Below are positions 1-12,760 of a stretch of 64,000 nt of DNA, piece by piece (position 1 is the stretch's first letter; every line of letters starts with the position of its first letter). Location of the stretch: positions 34,320,401 through 34,384,400 of the forward strand of contig JASFXZ010000004.1 in assembly GCA_032209605.1 (NCBI GenBank), in the 5' to 3' direction. The position numbers were made by a program, and so were the translations under genes. The notes beneath the pieces were generated by a model that ran no database searches, was not told the DNA's origin, and was given only the letters and a program-made list of their open reading frames with translations. Source of the stretch: Mactromeris polynyma (taxonomy: Eukaryota > Mollusca > Bivalvia > Venerida > Mactridae).

Positions 1-3000
1 GTCCTTATTCTAAACGATTTTCTTGTTTGTTGGGGCTGCAGCAGTTTCGTTACCTTTGAAATCCTGTACTTTCATCTTAAATGGACAGGTTCCAACTTTG
101 AATATCATCAAGACTAGTATCCAACCCTTGCCATTCCTTGCTCCAAACCCTTGCCATTCCTTGCTCCCAACCCTTGCCATTCCTTGCCCCCTACTTATTT
201 GTATTTCACCAACAGTTTCATTGTAAATGTAAGCTAGTTTCTTCAGTCTTGAAAAGTATTTTTATGCTGTAATCATATCGCTGTGTTGTAATAAGTTTTG
301 ACTAATATTGCCACTGGTAACGGTCTGATCCACCCGACGGAGGAAGTTGGGTTTGATTCAGGGTACCATTGCTATATGATTTGGGTTGTGCTTAGTCGGG
401 ATTGATACATGCACTACTAGTGAGCTGGTCAGTGCCTGGTCATATGACCAGGACACTGTTCAACAGAGCAGTTTACCAACACAGTGTAGGAGCATGTAAC
501 GGGCAGTTTTTTTCCTCTAATTATGATCAATTTTTAGTCATACATTTTGAATAGTTTAACTTATTATATCTGCAGCGGTATGTTAACAGCCCTTGCTCCC
601 AACTCCTGCCATTCCTTGCTCCCAACTCCTGCCATTCCTTGCTCCCAACTCTTGCCATTCCTTGCTCCCCACTTATTTAGATTTCATTACTACGCAATGT
701 GCATATAATGATTGGCTCCCCACTTATTTAAATTTCCCTACTATGCAATGTGCATAATGGTTGTAGATGGTTATCTGTTGGTGTTTTTGAAACTTCTTGG
801 CATGTGTAAGCCTCTGGGCACACCTAACGAGTTACTATTCCTGATATATATAATCAGTTGTATATATCGGTGCGTTTAACTTGTTGGGTAGGGGTTTGCA
901 GTATGCAATGGAAGTTGAATCACACAGTAAATGCTCCCCTATTCCCATACATCTTTCCTGGGGTATGTGTGGGGAGCCATTGCCGTATGTATGTGGCTTT
1001 TCCTGTAACAACTTAATAATTCCTCTTTCTGGTCTTATTAATTCCAATTGTGAAGTTATTGCTAGATGTACACATAAAATTATGATAGTTAGTCTGAAAA
1101 TTTGTCATTACCAGTATTCTTGGTCCCTTAGAGTGGAGGCATCAGATGGATTAAACAGAAATAACGGCTTCGTTCAGATCTTTCATTTTGTGGAAGCTAG
1201 GTCCCCTCAACATTTATGGCCGCAACATCTACACCTGTACTGAGCAAAGTTGATAACGCAACTTCTGGAAATTACCTTAATTTATCATGTCTGAATAATA
1301 TGCTGCTTAAATAAGTACTTGTCTCACAATAGCATATCCATGTTTTGTTTATTAGACAGTGAAGTAATACATTTATTTACCTGTGGGACAAGAAATATGT
1401 CATCTAAATCATCAAATAACGAACGTGTTGTGTTAGTAAAGTTGCTCAGTATGGTTCTGCACGTGGGATATTGCAGATGAGGTTTAAGTGTGTTCCTTGC
1501 CAATGTTTCTGTTACTCTGTATTGTGTGTTCGTTCTACAGTCAACATAACTGGATTGATGGATTGGAAGTGTGTGCTGTCACCAAAGTGATCGTCTTCAG
1601 TCAACTGCATCATCGAGACTTCGTATCCTTGCAAATGGTGGTTCTGATGTTAAGTCTTCATGTGTATGCTTGCAGTCTCCAAAGCAATTGAATTTGGAGT
1701 GAATATTTGTTAGTAATTCAGAACTTGGACCGATTTAAAGTGCATTTGCTAGGTTTCTTTTGTATTCTAATTATCTGAACTTCCAAATGCCTTTTCTCAT
1801 GGGTGCTTATTAGTATTATGTTAATGTGTTCATTTTGTCTTTTCTCAGTCTCGTTTCACATGATGGAGAAGATGATGGCGAAAATGTTTCACATGATGGA
1901 GAAGATGATGGCGAAAATGTCGGGATGAAACTGAGATAAGTTGTCCTTATTCTAAACGATTTTCTTGTTTGTTGGGGCTGCAGCAGTTTCGTTACCTTTG
2001 AAATCCTGTACTTTCATCTTAAATGGACAGGTTCCAACTTTGAATATCATCAAGACTAGTATCCAACCCTTGCCATTCCTTGCTCCAAACCCTTGCCATT
2101 CCTTGCTCCCAACCCTTGCCATTCCTTGCCCCCTACTTATTTGTATTTCACCAACAGTTTCATTGTAAATGTAAGCTAGTTTCTTCAGTCTTGAAAAGTA
2201 TTTTTATGCTGTAATCATATCGCTGTGTTGTAATAAGTTTTGACTAATATTGCCACTGGTAACGGTCTGATCCACCCGACGGAGGAAGTTGGGTTTGATT
2301 CAGGGTACCATTGCTATATGATTTGGGTTGTGCTTAGTCGGGATTGATACATGCACTACTAGTGAGCTGGTCAGTGCCTGGTCATATGACCAGGACACTG
2401 TTCAACAGAGCAGTTTACCAACACAGTGTAGGAGCATGTAACGGGCAGTTTTTTTCCTCTAATTATGATCAATTTTTAGTCATACATTTTGAATAGTTTA
2501 ACTTATTATATCTGCAGCGGTATGTTAACAGCCCTTGCTCCCAACTCCTGCCATTCCTTGCTCCCAACTCCTGCCATTCCTTGCTCCCAACTCTTGCCAT
2601 TCCTTGCTCCCCACTTATTTAGATTTCATTACTACGCAATGTGCATATAATGATTGGCTCCCCACTTATTTAAATTTCCCTACTATGCAATGTGCATAAT
2701 GGTTGTAGATGGTTATCTGTTGGTGTTTTTGAAACTTCTTGGCATGTGTAAGCCTCTGGGCACACCTAACGAGTTACTATTCCTGATATATATAATCAGT
2801 TGTATATATCGGTGCGTTTAACTTGTTGGGTAGGGGTTTGCAGTATGCAATGGAAGTTGAATCACACAGTAAATGCTCCCCTATTCCCATACATCTTTCC
2901 TGGGGTATGTGTGGGGAGCCATTGCCGTATGTATGTGGCTTTTCATGTAACAACTTAATAATTCCTCTTTCTGGTCTTATTAATTCCAATTGTGAAGTTA

Positions 3001-5800
3001 TTGCTAGATGTACACATAAAATTATGATAGTTAGTCTGAAAATTTGTCATTACCAGTATTCTTGGTCCCTTAGAGTGGAGGCATCAGATGGATTAAACAG
3101 AAATAACGGCTTCGTTCAGATCTTTAATTTTGTGGAAGCTAGGTCCCCTCAACATTTATGGCCGCAACATCTACACCTGTACTGAGCAAAGTTGATAACG
3201 CAACTTCTGGAAATTACCTTAATTTATCATGTCTGAATAATATGCTGCTTCAATAAGTACTTGTCTCACAATAGCATATCCATGTTTTGTTTATTCGACA
3301 GTGAAGTAATACATTTATTTACCTGTGGGACAAGAAATATGTCATCTAAATCATCAAATAACGAACGTGTTGTGTTAGTAAAGTTGCTCAGTATGGTTCT
3401 GCACGTGGGATATTGCAGATGAGGTTTAAGTGTGTTCCTTGCCAATGTTTCTGTTACTCTGTATTGTGTGTTCGTTCTACAGTCAACATAACTGGATTGA
3501 TGGATTGGAAGTGTGTGCTGTCACCAAAGTGATCGTCTTCAGTCAACTGCATCATCGAGACTTCGTATCCTTGCAAATGGTGGTTCTGATGTTAAGTCTT
3601 CATGTGTATGCTTGCAGTCTCCAAAGCAATTGAATTTGGAGTGAATATTTGTTAGTAATTCAGAACTTGGACCGATTTAAAGTGCATTTGCTAGGTTTCT
3701 TTTGTATTCTAATTATCTGAACTTCCAAATGCCTTTTCTCATGGGTGCTTATTAGTATTATGTTAATGTGTTCATTTTGTCTTTTCTCAGTCTCGTTTCA
3801 CATGATGGAGAAGATGATGGCGAAAATGTTTCACATGATGGAGAAGATGATGGCGAAAATGTCGGGATGAAACTGAGATAAGTTGTCCTTATTCTAAACG
3901 ATTTTCTTGTTTGTTGGGGCTGCAGCAGTTTCGTTACCTTTGAAATCCTGTACTTTCATCTTAAATGGACAGGTTCCAACTTTGAATATCATCAAGACTA
4001 GTATCCAACCCTTGCCATTCCTTGCTCCAAACCCTTGCCATTCCTTGCTCCCAACCCTTGCCATTCCTTGCCCCCTACTTATTTGTATTTCACCAACAGT
4101 TTCATTGTAAATGTAAGCTAGTTTCTTCAGTCTTGAAAAGTATTTTTATGCTGTAATCATATCGCTGTGTTGTAATAAGTTTTGACTAATATTGCCACTG
4201 GTAACGGTCTGATCCACCCGACAGAGGAAGTTGGGTTTGATTCAGGGTACCATTGCTATATGATTTGGGTTGTGCTTAGTCGGGATTGATACATGCACTA
4301 CTAGTGAGCTGGTCAGTGCCTGGTCATATGACCAGGACACTGTTCAACAGAGCAGTTTACCAACACAGTGTAGGAGCATGTAACGGGCAGTTTTTTTCCT
4401 CTAATTATGATCAATTTTTAGTCATACATTTTGAATAGTTTAACTTATTATATCTGCAGCGGTATGTTAACAGCCCTTGCTCCCAACTCCTGCCATTCCT
4501 TGCTCCCAACTCCTGCCATTCCTTGCTCCCAACTCTTGCCATTCCTTGCTCCCCACTTATTTAGATTTCATTACTACGCAATGTGCATATAATGATTGGC
4601 TCCCCACTTATTTAAATTTCCCTACTATGCAATGTGCATAATGGTTGTAGATGGTTATCTGTTGGTGTTTTTGAAACTTCTTGGCATGTGTAAGCCTCTG
4701 GGCACACCTAACGAGTTACTATTCCTGATATATATAATCAGTTGTATATATCGGTGCGTTTAACTTGTTGGGTAGGGGTTTGCAGTATGCAATGGAAGTT
4801 GAATCACACAGTAAATGCTCCCCTATTCCCATACATCTTTCCTGTGGTATGTGTGGGGAGCCATTGCCGTATGTATGTGGCTTTTCCTGTAACAACTTAA
4901 TAATTCCTCTTTCTGGTCTTATTAATTCCAATTGTGAAGTTATTGCTAGATGTACACATAAAATTATGATAGTTAGTCTGAAAATTTGTCATTACCAGTA
5001 TTCTTGGTCCCTTAGAGTGGAGGCATCAGATGGATTAAACAGAAATAACGGCTTCGTTCAGATCTTTCATTTTGTGGAAGCTAGGTCCCCTCAACATTTA
5101 TGGCCGCAACATCTACACCTGTACTGAGCAAAGTTGATAACGCAACTTCTGGAAATTACCTTAATTTATCATGTCTGAATAATATGCTGCTTAAATAAGT
5201 ACTTGTCTCACAATAGCATATCCATGTTTTGTTTATTCGACAGTGAAGTAATTCATTTATTTACCTGTGGGACAAGAAATATGTCATCTAAATCATCAAA
5301 TAACGAACGTGTTGTGTTAGTAAAGTTGCTCAGTATGGTTCTGCACGTGGGATATTGCAGATGAGGTTTAAGTGTGTTCCTTGCCAATGTTTCTGTTACT
5401 CTGTATTGTGTGTTCGTTCTACAGTCAACATAACTGGATTGATGGATTGGAAGTGTGTGCTGTCACCAAAGTGATCGTCTTCAGTCAACTGCATCATCGA
5501 GACTTCGTATCCTTGCAAATGGTGGTTCTGATGTTAAGTCTTCATGTGTATGCTTGCAGTCTCCAAAGCAATTGAATTTGGAGTGAATATTTGTTAGTAA
5601 TTCAGAACTTGGACCGATTTAAAGTGCATTTGCTAGGTTTCTTTTGTATTCTAATTATCTGAACTTCCAAATGCCTTTTCTCATGGGTGCTTATTAGTAT
5701 TATGTTAATGTGTTCATTTTGTCTTTTCTCAGTCTCGTTTCACATGATGGAGAAGATGATGACAAGGAGTTTGGAGAAGATGATGGCGAAAATTTCCGGA
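1..5800. repeat. Tandem array of a 1,942-bp unit, three copies
   Basis: The sequence at position 1 recurs at 1943 and 3885, a period of exactly 1,942 bp. By eye the copies differ at only a handful of sites, for example near 1005/2947 (c/a), 1186/3128 (c/a) and 1310/3252 (a/c). The array begins before the window, so copy number is unknown. Copy 3 diverges near 5760. Each unit contains two short blocks of a ~22-bp sub-repeat built on 'CCTTGCCATTCCTTGCTCC' (about 125-190 and 590-680 in copy 1). Each also has an 18-bp palindrome, an exon-like acidic segment at its end, and part of a dispersed repeat near 960-1015. The short open frames in the unit are repeated because the DNA is repeated and show no recognisable domain. 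Confidence 0.95.
435..452. repeat. 18-bp perfect palindrome in each unit
   Basis: CCTGGTCATATGACCAGG is self-complementary. It recurs one period later at 2377-2394 and 4319-4336. It could be a protein-binding site or hairpin seed; the sequence gives no further clue. Confidence 0.9.
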
Positions 5801-7083
5801 TAAAACTTATTATATCCGCAGCGGTATGTTAACAGTCCTGAACCATCTTCATAGCCAGATTATCATGTGAAATAATTGGGATTAGGCAGTTTCTTTACTC
5901 TTGAAATAATTAAAGACTAGTATCCAACCCTTGCCATCCCTTGCTCCCAACCCTTGCCATCCCTTGCTTCCAACCCTTGCCTTTCCTTGCTCCCCACTTA
6001 TTAAAATTGCATTACTTAGCAATGTGCATAATGATTGGCTCCCCACTTATTTAATAAACCTAATAATGACAGAGCTTAATAACTTATTTGATAGTCTTAA
6101 TTGTAAGTGTAAGCTAGTTTTCGAACTAATTCTGCTTTTAAAGAATAAGTTTTAAATTTATAATTTCATTAATAAATAGATCAAATTTAACTTGGTAATA
6201 ATTACTTCCATTAATGATATTAGGATTATTCTAGTTTCTGTTTATTGTTGACATGTCGGCCACTTTAAAAGTCTCAATCTCCCACTTTACCGGGAGCAAT
6301 CTCCAGATTGGCCTCCCTGTCTGGTTTCGAACTTTATGTATCTGGCGTTCCCTATAGCCACTTATTCTCTCTCTTTTCCTAACACCTATAATAGACAAGG
6401 CCATAAATATATATAGATATTGATTCTAATTGTAGTTATTTTAGATAGAAGCTTAATCATGATAGTTATCCTGAAGATTTGTCATTACCAGTAGTTTTGG
6501 TTCCCGAGAGTGGATGCATCAGTGGGATTAAACAGAGAAAACGGTTTCATTCGCATCTTTCATCTTTTGTGTAGCCAGGTCCCCGCAACATTTATGGCCG
6601 CAACATCTACACTTAGATCTGCACGTGGGATATTGCAGATGGAGTGGAGTTCATTGCCAAATTCTCTGTGACTCTTCATTGTGTGTTTCTACTGTCGGCA
6701 TCACTGGATTGATGGATTGGAGTGTGTGCTGTCAGCTAAGTGATCATCTACAAACAACTGCCATATCAACTTAGTATCCTTGCATATGATGGTTCTATTG
6801 TTTAATTTTCCTTTTGGTAAATTTAGTTTCAAAATTAATTTAAAAGTCCAATTTGTTAGGTTTTTTCTATTCATTTTAAATCTATTATAAACCATATTCC
6901 TATAGTACCAATGTAACCAGTCTGTCGGGATTCGAACTTCCTAGTAGCCCTTTCTCATTGGCACTTGTGCTGTATATTAATAATTTTTTCATTTTGTTTT
7001 TTGTCTGTCTTGTTCCTGTGATAGTGAAGTGTGTGCTGACAATGATGTCGAAGATGTCAAGAAGAGGAGTTTAAAGAATTAAA
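5801..7083. repeat. Diverged, internally deleted fourth copy of the 1,942-bp unit
   Basis: From about 5802 the sequence resumes at unit offset ~560 ('TATATCCGCAGCGGTATGTT' matches about 566 of copy 1), so roughly 600 bp of the unit start is missing. Further matches are the 22-bp 'CCTTGCCATCCCTTGCTCC' block near 5925-5995, 'GATTTGTCATTACCAGTA' near 6476, 'TTTATGGCCGCAACATCTAC' near 6591, 'GCACGTGGGATATTGCAGATG' region near 6622, and 'ATTGATGGATTGGA' near 6707. Divergence is far higher than among copies 1-3, so this is an older copy at the edge of a younger array. It ends where a SINE has inserted. Confidence 0.85.
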
Positions 7084-7352
7084 TTGTTTCATCGGGTTTA
7101 ACGCCGTTTCTCAACGATATTTCAGTTATATACGGCGGCCGGTTCACCTAACCAGTTTTTCCTGGACTGAATTCTTACCAGTACTAACTTACCCTTCCAC
7201 AAGGAAGCCGGCAACTTCTCCACCTGTGGAGGAAAATCGACATTTTTGTCAAATTTTCATGGAAGGGTATGACCTGCCGCGACCGGGAATCGAACCCAGA
7301 TCGCCGGGTTACAAGTCCAGCGCACTAACCACTGGACCACGGCCGCAGCTGC
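7084..7352 (-). mobile_element. tRNA-derived SINE, near full length
   Basis: On the minus strand the element starts with a tRNA-like head (A box in 'GTGGTCCAGTGGTTAGTGCG', B box 'GGTTCGATTCC'). The anticodon loop reads CTTGTAA. A ~200-bp body follows and the tail ends 'AACGGCGTTAAACCCGATGA'. It is flanked by a perfect 14-bp target duplication, TTTAAAGAATTAAA, at 7070-7083 and 7353-7366. The body and tail resemble the V-SINE/RUDI-like or Meta-type SINEs reported from molluscs; the exact family is not certain. It interrupts the diverged fourth copy of the 1,942-bp unit. A second copy lies in opposite orientation at 12.8 kb. Confidence 0.9.
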
Positions 7353-7609
7353 TTTAAAGAATTAAAGATTTGTTTAATGGATTGGCTCATCTGTTGAACG
7401 GGATATTGAGGTGTAAGAAGATAACTGCCCAAGACTGAAATATGAACAACAGCAACAAGCTATAGAAGATGAAGATGATGTGAGGAACATGCCTGGAACA
7501 TGGATGGGATGCAACTTGAAGAAATGCATTTAACCAGGCGAACATTTACCAGTTTCTATAACAAAGCAATAATTCTTTCTTTCATTGTTATTTGTACATC
7601 TAATTATTA

Positions 7610-8345
7610 ATGCACAACCTTTCTATTCAATAAAACAAGCAAATATTATCCGAAAATTGTGTTCTAAATTTTGAGGAGGTCTTATTATAGAGGTGATCTT
7701 TATGTGAGGTTTTACTGTATACTACTATATTAAATGATTTTAAATGAGTATGTTCGGAATGCTGTGGTTGCCCCTTTTTCCCCAATCGGTTATCTATAAA
7801 GTACACACACATGTTTGTTTTTCAGTTATATTGTATGCAACATTGAATATTGCTGATTTGAAAATTTGGTATTGTTTCACAAAAAGCATATTTTAACAAG
7901 TGTTTTCATTTACAGTGAGATACTGTTCGTTGATTCCCCAGTTACAACTTCTCAGGCAGGTACAGGATAAGTCACACATATTAATGCACATATGTTGTCT
8001 GTTCAATATAAAAGCAAATATCAATATTTGAAAAACTTCAGTAGTTTACTATAATATCTAGAGAATGAATTCTATGCTGATATTCTATATTAAATGATTT
8101 TGAATTAATAGGTTTAGAATGCTGTGGTTGTCCAATCTTTTGCAATCTCTTGTCTATAAAGTACCTATGCAAGTTTGTATTTCAGCCATATTTTATGCAA
8201 CATCAAATATTGCTGACCTGAAAATTTGGCCTCGTGCTGCAAAATAAATAATTTAATAATTGTTTTCATTTACAGGAAGATAACCTTTGTTGATTCACCA
8301 GTTACAACTTCTCCACAGATACATGATACATTGTGACATCAGCTT
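7610..8345. repeat. Diverged tandem duplication, unit ~365-380 bp
   Basis: Two consecutive segments align over most of their length: 'TATATTAAATGATTTT' (7727 and ~8087), 'GAATGCTGTGGTTG' (~7757 and ~8116), 'CTGTTGATTC/CAGTTACAACTTCTC' near 7930-7955 and 8290-8315. Each ends with a splice-acceptor-like 'CATTTACAG'. No open frame is conserved between them, so they are treated as a plain duplication. The left end overlaps a fragment of a pogo-type TIR (7671-7719). Confidence 0.75.
7671..7719. repeat. TIR-end fragment of a pogo/mariner-type element
   Basis: 'GGAGGTCTTATTATAGAGG' followed by 'GTGAGGTTTTACTGTA' matches the right end of the element at 22615-22721. No matching left end is visible nearby, so this is a fragment. 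Confidence 0.6.
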
Positions 8346-11300
8346 TTACATTAAGGTATGATATTTATCATATCACAAACTTTCAATGTTGTTGTTTTAA
8401 GTTCATAACATTGAGATGTTTCATTCATAAGCAAATCTGAAGTCTCGCTATTGTAGCTGATGAAACACTTGTCCAAGGACTTGCTTGATGATATTATAAA
8501 TTGTATATGGGCTTAGTCTTACCTTTGTCATACTCAACTTTTTTATTGATTACACATTTATGCACTTGAACAGGTGAGTTGTTTTTTATTAATGTCATAA
8601 CTATAACTACCAAGGATTGTGACCATTTCAGAACTCAAAATAATAGAGGCATTGTGGTGATGATGGTGGATTGAGCTTGTGTGTTGGAAAACCAGATTTC
8701 TCCAAGCAGCTTTGAAGTGAATGTCTAGATGCTCGGTGACCATTTCGGAGTTGTGCAAATATATGTATCTATATATTCAGAATAATGTGAAGTAGTCTCA
8801 TTCAGCAATGTGTCAGAAACTTGTTAAGTGAACATTAGATGAGCCAAACTAACTTTAAGGTTACTGAAACCAGCAAGTTTTGAGATTTTACTTGGAACTA
8901 TTTTGAGTATTCTAAAAATGAAACCCTGAAGAAACAAAACAAAACATTCTTGTGACATTAACGTGTTGATATCTAATGGAACATCATATGATCTCAACAT
9001 GATAAGAAGGACTGACTGATTGGAATGTGAAGACATTTTTTGAAACTTTCCCTACATTGTAGAGATTTGTGCTAGATTTTGTTTAACATGGTGTTTGTAC
9101 TGTTACAGTGCATATTTAACTTCTGACAACTTGCAGGTATGTATTGGTTTAACTTGACTCCTTAAGTCATGAAGATTTAACATTAGGCTAAACTTAACAT
9201 GTTGTTTGCTGAACCCGACACAAATGTTGCAATACAGAATGAGAAATCTCGGATTTTCTAAAAATGTTTATAACCGAATACCTGTGAGAATGAAATCCAA
9301 AAGTTTTCAAGACATAACTGTTCAACATTTTTATTATTTCTGTTTATATAATGTATGTTAATGGCCATGTGTACTGTTTGTATCACTTTGTATAAGGGGT
9401 AATTCCTACTGTTCAGAAACTTGGATCAAAGTATGTGTAAGGTAATGACAATATTCAAATTGCATATAAATGGGTCATAAAAATCAATAATTATTTCTGC
9501 TACAATTAATGTCTGTTATCTAGGTTTTGTTGCTGACGCCATGTTTTTGTCATTCAACAAAATAACACCGTTTCTTTTCCAATAATGATGGTGTTCATCT
9601 GCATATTGCCGTGAAAATGTATGTAAAATGGACATTATTTGACAGAATATTTTAAAATTATGTTTTTGCACATTTTTCTGTGATTGAAACTTTGTCAATG
9701 ATATTGTTTACATAATGATGTGTGCTTATCAACCATAACCCCTCCAATAAACGAAGCCTTGCCAGCAGCAAATCAGTGTTTGTTATATGAGTGAGTTAAG
9801 ACTATACAATTCTTGTAATAAATTGTTTCAGATGCACTAAAACTTTGGTAATGATAGTAATATCAAATACGACTGTATAAAAGTAATGTTTGGTTTGAAA
9901 CTGTTTTTGTTCATACTACATGTAAAAACAAATTGTAAAAATAGAAGTATTGCAATATTTTAAAAGGGTGTAAGGGATGGCTGTGAGTGGAGATGGGGAG
10001 GCCATTTAAAAAAAACTTTTTATGATAGGCACTGCACATGTATTGTAACATTTGTATGCCTTAATCTATTTAGTTGATATATATGTAATAATCGGTAATT
10101 ATTTGTGTTAATTTGTCTATATGAATGTTTATAATTAAATATTTATAATAAAATTTTGAAATATACTATTTATATATATGTATTATTATATCTATTATGA
10201 GCAATAAAATACACAAGTGTTGTAATTAATCTTGTTGTCATTGTCTTGGTAGTACATTTATATATCGCACACTGTGGAGTTCATAGGTGATGATAAATTA
10301 CCAGAACTTGGTACATGTACCGCTATGATTTTGGCAGTTTGGCAGTCGATTTATTATGAATGCTATGGAAATTGCAAATGGAAATATCAAATTTGCATGG
10401 AAAACTTGACACTGTAATTGATGACCACTAAAGACTATGATCCTGTATTTACTTGATATTCTAATCGAACCAACAACAACTGCGAAAACTTCTTCCAGAA
10501 ATTTCTTTATTTTACAAGCTGACACAAATTGGCATGAAATGACATTAAACTGCAAAAACAAATAAATGTGAAATACAATTCACTGGACAAGATGTGGGTA
10601 ATAACCAAAGACCTAAATTTAGGTCTTTGGTAATAACACACATGAACAAAAGCACTTTTCACTTTATTGGCCTTGTATATAAATGTAGCCATTATTAATT
10701 ACTTAATAGATATAACTAGTATATTTTTTCATGCAGACAAATAAAATGACTAACCATTAGTTTGAGTTGGTCATATCAGTTCTGAGAATTCAGTGTTCTC
10801 ACAGCAATATTCATAAACGAAATCAAAATTAACACATGCATGGAACAGATGGCAATATACAAGTTTTATTCTGTAAGACTTCATAATAGCAGTTCATTAA
10901 TGTCAACAACAAAAATTGTATTGTTTCAAAAACATTATTCAAACAATGCTCACAGAATACATGCTCAACTTGTGACAATTTTCCGCATTGCTTTTTTTCT
11001 TTCGAGCGTTCACTTTAAGTATGTATATCTGTTATTTTTTGCCAAAAGTGTTCATTAAAACAAGGACGAATCTGGAACACACTATAACATAGTCCCTGGA
11101 TGAATATTTCAAGCAATAAGTTGATCGAAAAAATTGATAGGAAATAATATAATGTGATCATGTTTATTCATGCAAAACTCTTATGATCAGACCTCTATAC
11201 ATTTTACTCTATTTAGCCGAATGTCGAGCATGACTGAAATTACTACTACAGTGAATCATAAAGGCAACTACAGAGGACATGCGACGTAAACTGTGGTTTC

Positions 11301-12590
11301 GTGTCGGCCTCATATACTTCGTTTTTGGAAGATGACAACGATATATACTAAAGTCAGCTATTAGTCAAATCCAATATGGCAGCTTCCCTGATTTCCACTC
11401 ATGGGTACCGCTGACGGTCAGCGTTTTAGATGTACATTCGCCGTTAGTATATATAGCTCCAGCGGAATGCTGTTCGCTTAATATATCAGTGATTGGAATG
11501 TTTTGTAAGTAGTAAACTACATTGTCCCGCATTTCTTGCGTGATTTAGTTCCTTCATTCCTCAAACAACCGGATTTCGACCAGAACCTAATTTCGACCAG
11601 TACCGGACAATTAGGTCGCCTGACCAAAATATGCGCACGCACATTTGTTTACCTTGGACACAGGAATGTCGAATTATGTAAGCTGGTGAAAAAAGGAGAT
11701 TAGAAATGCGAAACACAAACCTTGCCGTTAAGATATTTTGCACAGTCAATTAACCAGCTCCGGCACTCTTTCCGACTATTTTCTGCATATATATTCACCA
11801 TTATATTATTATACAGATTACATTATTTTTAGCCGTTTTATTATTATTTCAACATAATAAACTTTTAACAAAACAATATAAATAGAACATTGCTCAAATA
11901 TCACCAGTTCGCAATATACCTGTATATCACATTGTCCAAGTTGATAGGCGCTAATTAATGACATTCAGCATATTGAATTCATACATAAATTGTGACTTGG
12001 GAAGCAAATGGATTGGTAACAATATTAATACCTTTTTTTTAATTTCAGTGTCATTCATATTCTACATAATTATTGACTACACATCATGACATGTCATTAC
12101 ATTTGTAATCTGTGTGAAATGTAAAAATAAAGGAATTGTTCTGTTCTGTAAATTCAAGGGGAGTAAATTTACAGAATTGGGGTTTGTCAAAATCAATGGA
12201 AAACATGGAAAACTATCAAAATAATTAGATATTGAGTTGAATCGTACCGCATTGAATTCTAAAAAGAAATATCTTCCAGAAATGTCCATTTTACTCGTCC
12301 ACAACGCAAAATTTTGTGAGTTTTCCAAGAAAAGAACTGTTTTTTCCATTTTCAATAAATATAACTTAAAAATTATAATTAACTTTAACATTCGCTCCTG
12401 AAATTGCCTTTTTCAGTTTTTGACAACACAAAGTTTGAATTTTCGAAAGACAACCATATTGTGCAGACAATCGGTGCGCGTAAGATGGTCGCATTGTGTA
12501 AACAGTAGTGGATGTTGCAAAACCCATCTGAGCCGTACCGTATCGGGCATACAGACCAACACACATGCCTTCTACACGGACTTTTAATCG
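8346..12590. other. No gene recognised
   Basis: AT-rich sequence with only short open frames that lack conserved domains or credible splice patterns. Several AATAAA motifs (near 9837, 10147, 10204) occur, as expected by chance at this base composition. The only structured item is the small palindrome at 10598-10637. Confidence 0.6.
10598..10637. repeat. 24-bp perfect palindrome flanked by 8-bp direct repeats
   Basis: Positions 10606-10629 form a perfect palindrome (half-site CAAAGACCTAAA). It is bounded by GTAATAAC at 10598-10605 and again at 10630-10637. The pattern could reflect a tiny foldback insertion with an 8-bp duplication or a template-switch event. Confidence 0.85.
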
Positions 12591-12599
12591 CGGCTCATT

Positions 12600-12680
12600 A
12601 TAAGGCTTGAGGAAAACCAAAAAGTTACACCCTCCCCCCCAACCCCTCAAGACAAAATCCTGGATCCACCCCTGACTATG
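12600..12680 (-). repeat. Dispersed-repeat fragment
   Basis: On the minus strand the sequence 'GGGTGGATCCAGGATTTTGT' is followed by a G-rich run. This resembles a widely dispersed short repeat seen in molluscan and other invertebrate genomes. Borders are uncertain. Confidence 0.4.
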
Positions 12681-12760
12681 GTAATACATTCTCTCAATCA
12701 AAATGTCAATTCCTCTTATTAGTACTTATGATAATATGCTGTCAGACATACCCAAGGTTA

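Noticed and set aside
881..1243. 120-codon frame repeated three times in the 1,942-bp array
   Set aside because: It repeats because the DNA repeats. It has no recognisable domain, and part of it is a dispersed repeat found elsewhere out of frame.
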